From Gonium pectorale (taxonomy: Eukaryota; Chlorophyta; Chlorophyceae; Chlamydomonadales; Volvocaceae), in assembly GCA_001584585.1 (NCBI GenBank), contig LSYV01000033.1, positions 997,933 to 1,061,932 of the forward strand: a stretch of DNA of 64,000 bases. The letters are read 5' to 3'. Positions 59,801 to 64,000 of this stretch are shown in pieces. Under the pieces are notes generated by a model, which was given only the letters and a program-made list of their open reading frames with translations, did not search any database and was not told the DNA's origin. The position numbers were made by a program, and so were the translations under genes. The first letter of the stretch is position 1, and each line of letters opens with the position of its first letter.

Positions 59801-62800
59801 CGCAAACACACACACACATGTGTATGTGTGTCCTTCGAATCCCTCTGGAGCTGGGTCCTACGATAACACCATCACTTTCGCGCTTACGCTCGTCGTATGC
59901 GTCGTTCCATTTCAACACACACATGTGAGCACGCTGTCACGCATAGAACACACACACCGCCACCTGCCTGCATGTCGCTGGCTTTTAGCAGCTCGATCCG
60001 CTTCAGCGCCGCCTCCTCGCGCCGCCGCTTCCAGTCTGCCAGCGCAGCCGCGTGCCAATCGGCCACACCGCTGCAGGCGGCCGCAGCGGCCGCAGCACGC
60101 GCCGGGCCGCCGGCAGCGGCAGCGGCTGCTGCAGTGGCGCCGGCGGCACCCGCCGCGGGGCGCGCCTGAATGGGGGGGAGTGGAGAAGGACGGACAGGTT
60201 TATCCGTGGATATCAGGAAAGGTATTCGAGGCCTTCAGGGAGGGGTGAAGACAAGCCGGAAGGGTGCCAATCGAGGTTCTCTGATGTCGTGTGCGCTACC
60301 TGGCATCTAAGGGCAACACGAAGGTGAGTGTTGTGCACGTCTGAGCGCATACTTTGCCGGAAGGCATCAAGACGACACATCCCTCGTCCTGTTCAAGTGT
60401 TATATGGGTATAGGTCGTGCGGCCAACGAGCGAGCGCGTCGCCACGACCTTTGCCCAATGCATACTGCGTCTCCCTGGCTTTCAGCTCACCCGCCGCCGC
60501 GCCACCGCTGCCGCCGTCGAGGCGGCGCCTACGGCGTCCTTGACGACGCCCTGCCACTCCGCGCGCTCCCGCGCCGCCTCGACCGCCTCCAGCGCAAACT
60601 GGTGCATGGCGGGGCGGGGACCGCGGGGGCCGCCGGGCGGCAGGCTGCGAGGGCGGAGAAAGGGAATGGGCAGGACGCGGCGGGGCCATGGGTGGCCAAG
60701 GTCTGAAGCACGGTGCGGGGACGCCCACAGCACCCGCTATCGTACTGCAAGCGAAAGCCACAAATTTGAACAGCTGTTTCTACTCCGTCGTGTCGTGCTG
60801 GTGTGGGTGCTGGTGCGCACTGCTCCAAGCCGCTGACCGCCTCGCCGAATGGACACTTCAAGTGCCCTCTCTCGCCGCTCCACACACACGGGCCCACACG
60901 AGCTCCCGCACGAGCCCTTGGCCCCGCCCCCTCATATCGACTCACCCGCACGCGGGCAGCGCCACCCCGGTGCTGATGGCCGCCAGCACCTGCCCCCGCG
61001 CCGCGTGCAGCAGCCGCGAGGCCGCCAGCATGCGGCTGTAGATGTGGTGCTGCGTGCGCGCCGCGGGGTCCGGGTGGGCGCGCGCCAGGTGGGTGTGCCT
61101 GCAGAGGATTGGGGGGGGGGGTGTAAGTGCGGAGCGGCGGACACATGACGTCGCCCGGCGGGTTGGGTGCGGCTGTTATGCTATGGTGGGGATGGGAGGC
61201 ATGGGGCGTGGGTGGTCGGGACTGAACACAGAGAGGGGCACGAGAGTGGTGCGAGGGAAATAACCCGCGGAGCGTGTGCATGGAGGCAGCAGGCGGGCAA
61301 GACGCACCTCTGGAAGGCTCGCGCCGTGCGGTCGGTGACGTCGTTGCCATCAGCCGCTGGCGCCGGCGCCGTGGTCCCTGGCAGCGGCGGCGGCTGTGCC
61401 GCCGCCGGCGCACCTGCGGCCGCCGCTCCTGCGGGAGTCGCAAGAGCAGAAGCGGTGCCCTGCGCCGGCGGCTGCGCGAAGCACGGGCCAGCCGGAGCCG
61501 CTGCGTCTATCACTTCGGACGGCCTGTCGTTCGTGCCGGAGCATATCGGTGCCGCCCCTGCCGCCCCTGTCCCGCCTTGTAGCGCATCCGGTATGACGGT
61601 TGGCGGGGCGAGATCCAATGGTGGGGCTTCAACGCCGCTCGCGGCTACGGCGCGCACAACTTCCACTGGAAGTGCCGCCGCTGCCGCTGTCGTCGCATTC
61701 GCGGCTGCAGCCGCCGCGGCAACCGGAGAGGCCACGCTACCGACGATCGCCGTGGCGACTGCGGCGGCGCCCCCGACGCTGCTCACACCTGGCCTGCTGC
61801 CGCCGCTGCCGCGGCGGCGCTGCAGGGCGCAGCGGACCGCCACGCGGGCTACCGATCTGGCGCGAAGCATCATCTGGCGGTCCAGGGCGGCGGCAGATGG
61901 GATGCCCTCCGGACGCCACGGCCCCGCGGGAGCCCCTGACGGCGCAGCAGGCGGCGGCGCCGCGGCTGCCGCTGAAGGGCCGGCGGCAGGTAGCACCGTC
62001 ACCGCCGCTGGGGCCGCTTGCGCAGCTTCAGCGGGGGTCGCAGGCGGAAGCGCCGAGCCTGCCGGCGGCAGAAGGAGGGCGTCCGTTGGCGCGGGCAGCT
62101 CAGCCGTGGCCCCGGTGGCTAATGCCGCCGCTGCTGCCGCTGCGGGTGGAGCAGGCGGTTCTGCAGGCGACGGCTCGGGCGCCGACGCCGCAGCGTCCAT
62201 CCTTGCCGCCGGCTCCGGCGGCGACGGTTCAGACGGCCCCTGGTCGCCATCGCACTCGCCAGCGGGGGAGAGGCGCGGGCGCTTGGCCCTACTGGCATCG
62301 CCATCTGTAGTGCCCCCGGCTGCAGTAGCGGCAGCGGTGGCGTCGGCGTCGGCGGCGTCCATCTGCACCGTCTCCTCCGCTGCACTGGCGGCGCCGCCGC
62401 CGGCGGCGGCGCCGCCGTACTCCGCCATCGCGTCATCTTGCCGCGGCCTCTTGCGACCGCCGGGGCTTGCGGCCGGCCCGTCAGCGCCGGTGGCAGCGGC
62501 GGCGGCCGTGACGGCGATGGCGTCGGCGGCGGTGGCGGCGGCCGGTGGTGCGTCGGCGGCGGGACGGCGCCTGGCGGCGGTGACACGAACTCCGGATGTG
62601 GGTCGGGCCGACAGGCTCTCAAGCCTGCAGGGGGAGAGGCCGGGTTGCGGGTGAAAAGTGGGGCACGAGGGGCCCGAAATACCCACAGGCTCTGCACGCA
62701 AGGACAATCAGTCCAAACGTGCCGACCCTGCGGGTACCCAAAACACCCCTCCTTCTGCCTTTTTCGGCGACGCCACAGCTGCAGCGACGTGGGTCGAGGC

Positions 62801-63016
62801 CCCATCGTGCCCATTCGTGCCCACGCTTGCATTGACAGCCGGTGTGACGCATACGGGCGCCTGCACACCGATAGTTCACCCGCTCCCTGCTGCCCATCGC
62901 CCCCGTCCCGAACGCGTACATGGGAGTTGCCCCGGTCGCCCCCACCGGCTCAGGACATCTGCAACCCGCGCGGCATGCCGCCCGTCGCCCCCCGCCTGCG
63001 CCGCGTACGCCTTGGC
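44881..63016 (-). CDS. Snf2-family ATPase fused to Tudor-like repeats and AP2/ERF-like domain, at least 3,199 aa, 5' end not found
   Basis: Exons: 63016-62946, 62624-61308, 61098-60946, 60644-60491, 60165-59968, 59276-59156, 58824-58619, 58216-58103, 57418-57269, 57067-56848, 56530-56322, 55999-55898, 55631-55492, 55286-55145, 54465-54324, 54059-53998, 53591-53535, 53337-53202, 52749-51953, 51624-50386, 50022-48787, 48454-47690, 47352-46660, 46340-45367, 45082-44881. All phases close. Numbering from the first visible codon: HSA-like 600-665 ([20 protein letters not shown]); ATP site ADDMGLGKT 758-766; DEGH 873; [54 protein letters not shown] 1191-1196; SnAC-like [12 protein letters not shown] 1232. 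Tudor-like modules start near 1490, 1903, 2312, 2570 and 2800; AP2-like 3105-3165. No bromodomain seen. Two introns use GC donors. First exon(s) lie upstream; the 63016 exon is less certain. Confidence 0.85.
49113..49198 (-). repeat. Coding 18-bp minisatellite (GEGRGA array)
   Basis: In-frame array inside exon 50022-48787 encodes GEGRGA about five times, between the second and third Tudor-like modules. Unit GCCCTCGCCTGCGCCACG on the plus strand. Likely length-variable between strains. Confidence 0.9.
54476..54515 (+). repeat. Diverged end of dispersed 140-bp repeat
   Basis: TGTTGAAATGGAGTGACGC followed by ATACGACGATCGGAGTG, beginning 11 bp upstream (in transcript sense) of the helicase exon 54465-54324. 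It therefore lies within the polypyrimidine/branch region of that intron. Confidence 0.5.
59837..59919 (-). repeat. Partial dispersed 140-bp repeat in Snf2-gene intron
   Basis: Minus orientation: CTGGAGCTGGGTCCTACGAT through CTTTCGCGCTTACGCTCGTC to TTTCAACAC. It sits 50 bp from the GC-type donor of exon 60165-59968, in the intron between the two halves of the HSA-like region, next to a CA/TG tract at 59805-59830. Confidence 0.8.
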
Positions 63017-64000
63017 CTGCGGCAGAAGGCACATGGGCATGACACCGCAGAGTTCAAGAGGCAGCGAAAGCAATGTGTCAGGGGCCGAGTGCGAGCGAGA
63101 GCCCCACTACCTAATGCCTGGCGAGCCGAATGCGCTAAGGCAAGCCAGTTGTCTCAACAATGCGCCCTGGCAAGTTAGCCTGTGACAAAATGTGCTTACA
63201 TACTGGAAAATGCGCGACCGGCTCTCGGCTGGCCCCAGCGCGCCAAGAAGCGGCGACAACTCCATTTCTTACTACCACAGCTGCTCAGTAGGGATTGAAA
63301 GCACGGCTGGGCGCGGCGGCGCGGCGCGCGCGCCAACCCGTCGCAAAACCAGCGATAGAGCCCGAGTCAATATATTTATGGCGATGAATGCATACGCGCG
63401 CAAAGCCCTTTCCAATGTTATGAAGACTCACAAGCAAAGTGATACAGATTTTGCTGGCCACGAGGCACCGAATTATGGATGGGATCCATGTCGTACGGGC
63501 AAAAAAGCGGGAGCCAGGTGCTCGTGCCAAGAAGAGGACACGTAGCGGGCACCGCAGCAGCCTTTGAGCGGAGTTCGCGCGCCTTGCCTCTGCCTGCCAT
63601 GCGTAATGAGCGGGCTTATGGATGTCCCCTCGGCCCGTGCAGGTGCGTGCCACCCGCGTGCAAAGAGTGCATGTGCCCGTAATACCGACATGATAGGGCT
63701 GCCAATGATACCGACAGTTACAGCAGGTTCCCGAGTCCCGCAATGTGCAGGACGATGCCGTGCAGGCGCTGTATGTGTCAGCACAAGCCGGTTCCGATGC
63801 GTCACAACGGCAGACTGACCCATGGTTCAGTTAGGAATGCAAAACGTTGGGGCAAGTGCACCATACCAGGTGCATTTCCAGACCATGGCCTTTCGGACGG
63901 TGCGTCATCTAGGCAAGCCGTCCCACCTGCGACGAGGGTTCCCGCGGAATCCACTCGTCCTGGGCCATCGAACGCACGGCTAGTCGTGGTCCCTCCGACA
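63017..64000. other. Right edge: probable 5' region of the Snf2-type gene
   Basis: Lower GC than the exons to the left. No exon with recognisable domain or clear splice logic, although a first exon or 5' UTR of the Snf2-type gene should lie here or beyond the edge. ORFs on both strands are short and unassigned. Confidence 0.4.

Noticed and set aside
61167..62654. 495-codon plus-strand Ala-rich ORF
   Set aside because: Antisense of the large N-terminal exon of the Snf2-type gene. The minus frame joins in phase to exons on both sides.
63017..64000. First exon of the Snf2-type gene
   Set aside because: Several minus-strand ORFs exist but none has a donor in the phase required by the exon at 63016 together with protein-like composition.

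Overview
The window looks like nuclear DNA of a volvocine-type (Chlamydomonas-like) green alga. This is an inference from very high GC, short GT-AG exons separated by GC-rich introns, GCC/GGC-rich codon use, Ala/Gly/Pro low-complexity linkers, many minisatellites, and a CHASE-domain kinase and glycine-rich-domain proteins typical of that group. Exon edges were placed by hand from splice consensus plus reading phase. Where an exon chain is listed, phases close along the chain, except in the stretch flagged in the kinase gene. Starts at the 5' end of several genes remain uncertain.

Layout, left to right. (1) 1-10238, minus: a CHASE-domain receptor-like protein kinase. Its 3' end lies beyond the left edge. 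(2) 10763-15050, plus: a complete NYN-domain (PIN-like nuclease fold) protein, divergent from the kinase across about 0.5 kb. (3) 15.05-18.78 kb: no convincing gene, but copies of two dispersed repeats. (4) 18777-22859 and 24788-28237, plus: a tandem pair of glycine-rich domain (GRDP/DUF1399-type) proteins with conserved exon architecture and a poly-glycine tail. (5) 28.2-32.9 kb: degenerate partial copies of the next gene. (6) 32937-40658, 43256-43994 and 44881 to at least 63016, all minus: three neighbouring genes sharing an AP2/ERF-like domain. Two of them also carry a repeated Tudor-like module of about 75-80 residues.

The most striking object is the last gene. Twenty-five exons keep one open reading frame of about 3,199 codons. 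They encode a Snf2-family (SWI/SNF-like) remodelling ATPase (HSA-like region, full DExx/helicase core, SnAC-like segment), followed by five Tudor-like modules and an AP2/ERF-like domain at the C-terminus. The neighbouring 1,858-residue protein has the same module array and AP2-like end without the ATPase. The 204-residue protein has only the AP2-like end. I infer a locally expanded chromatin-factor family in which an ATPase gene acquired, by fusion, the chromatin- and DNA-reading tail of its neighbour. The would-be readers (Tudor-like modules, AP2-like fold) are assigned from sequence pattern only.
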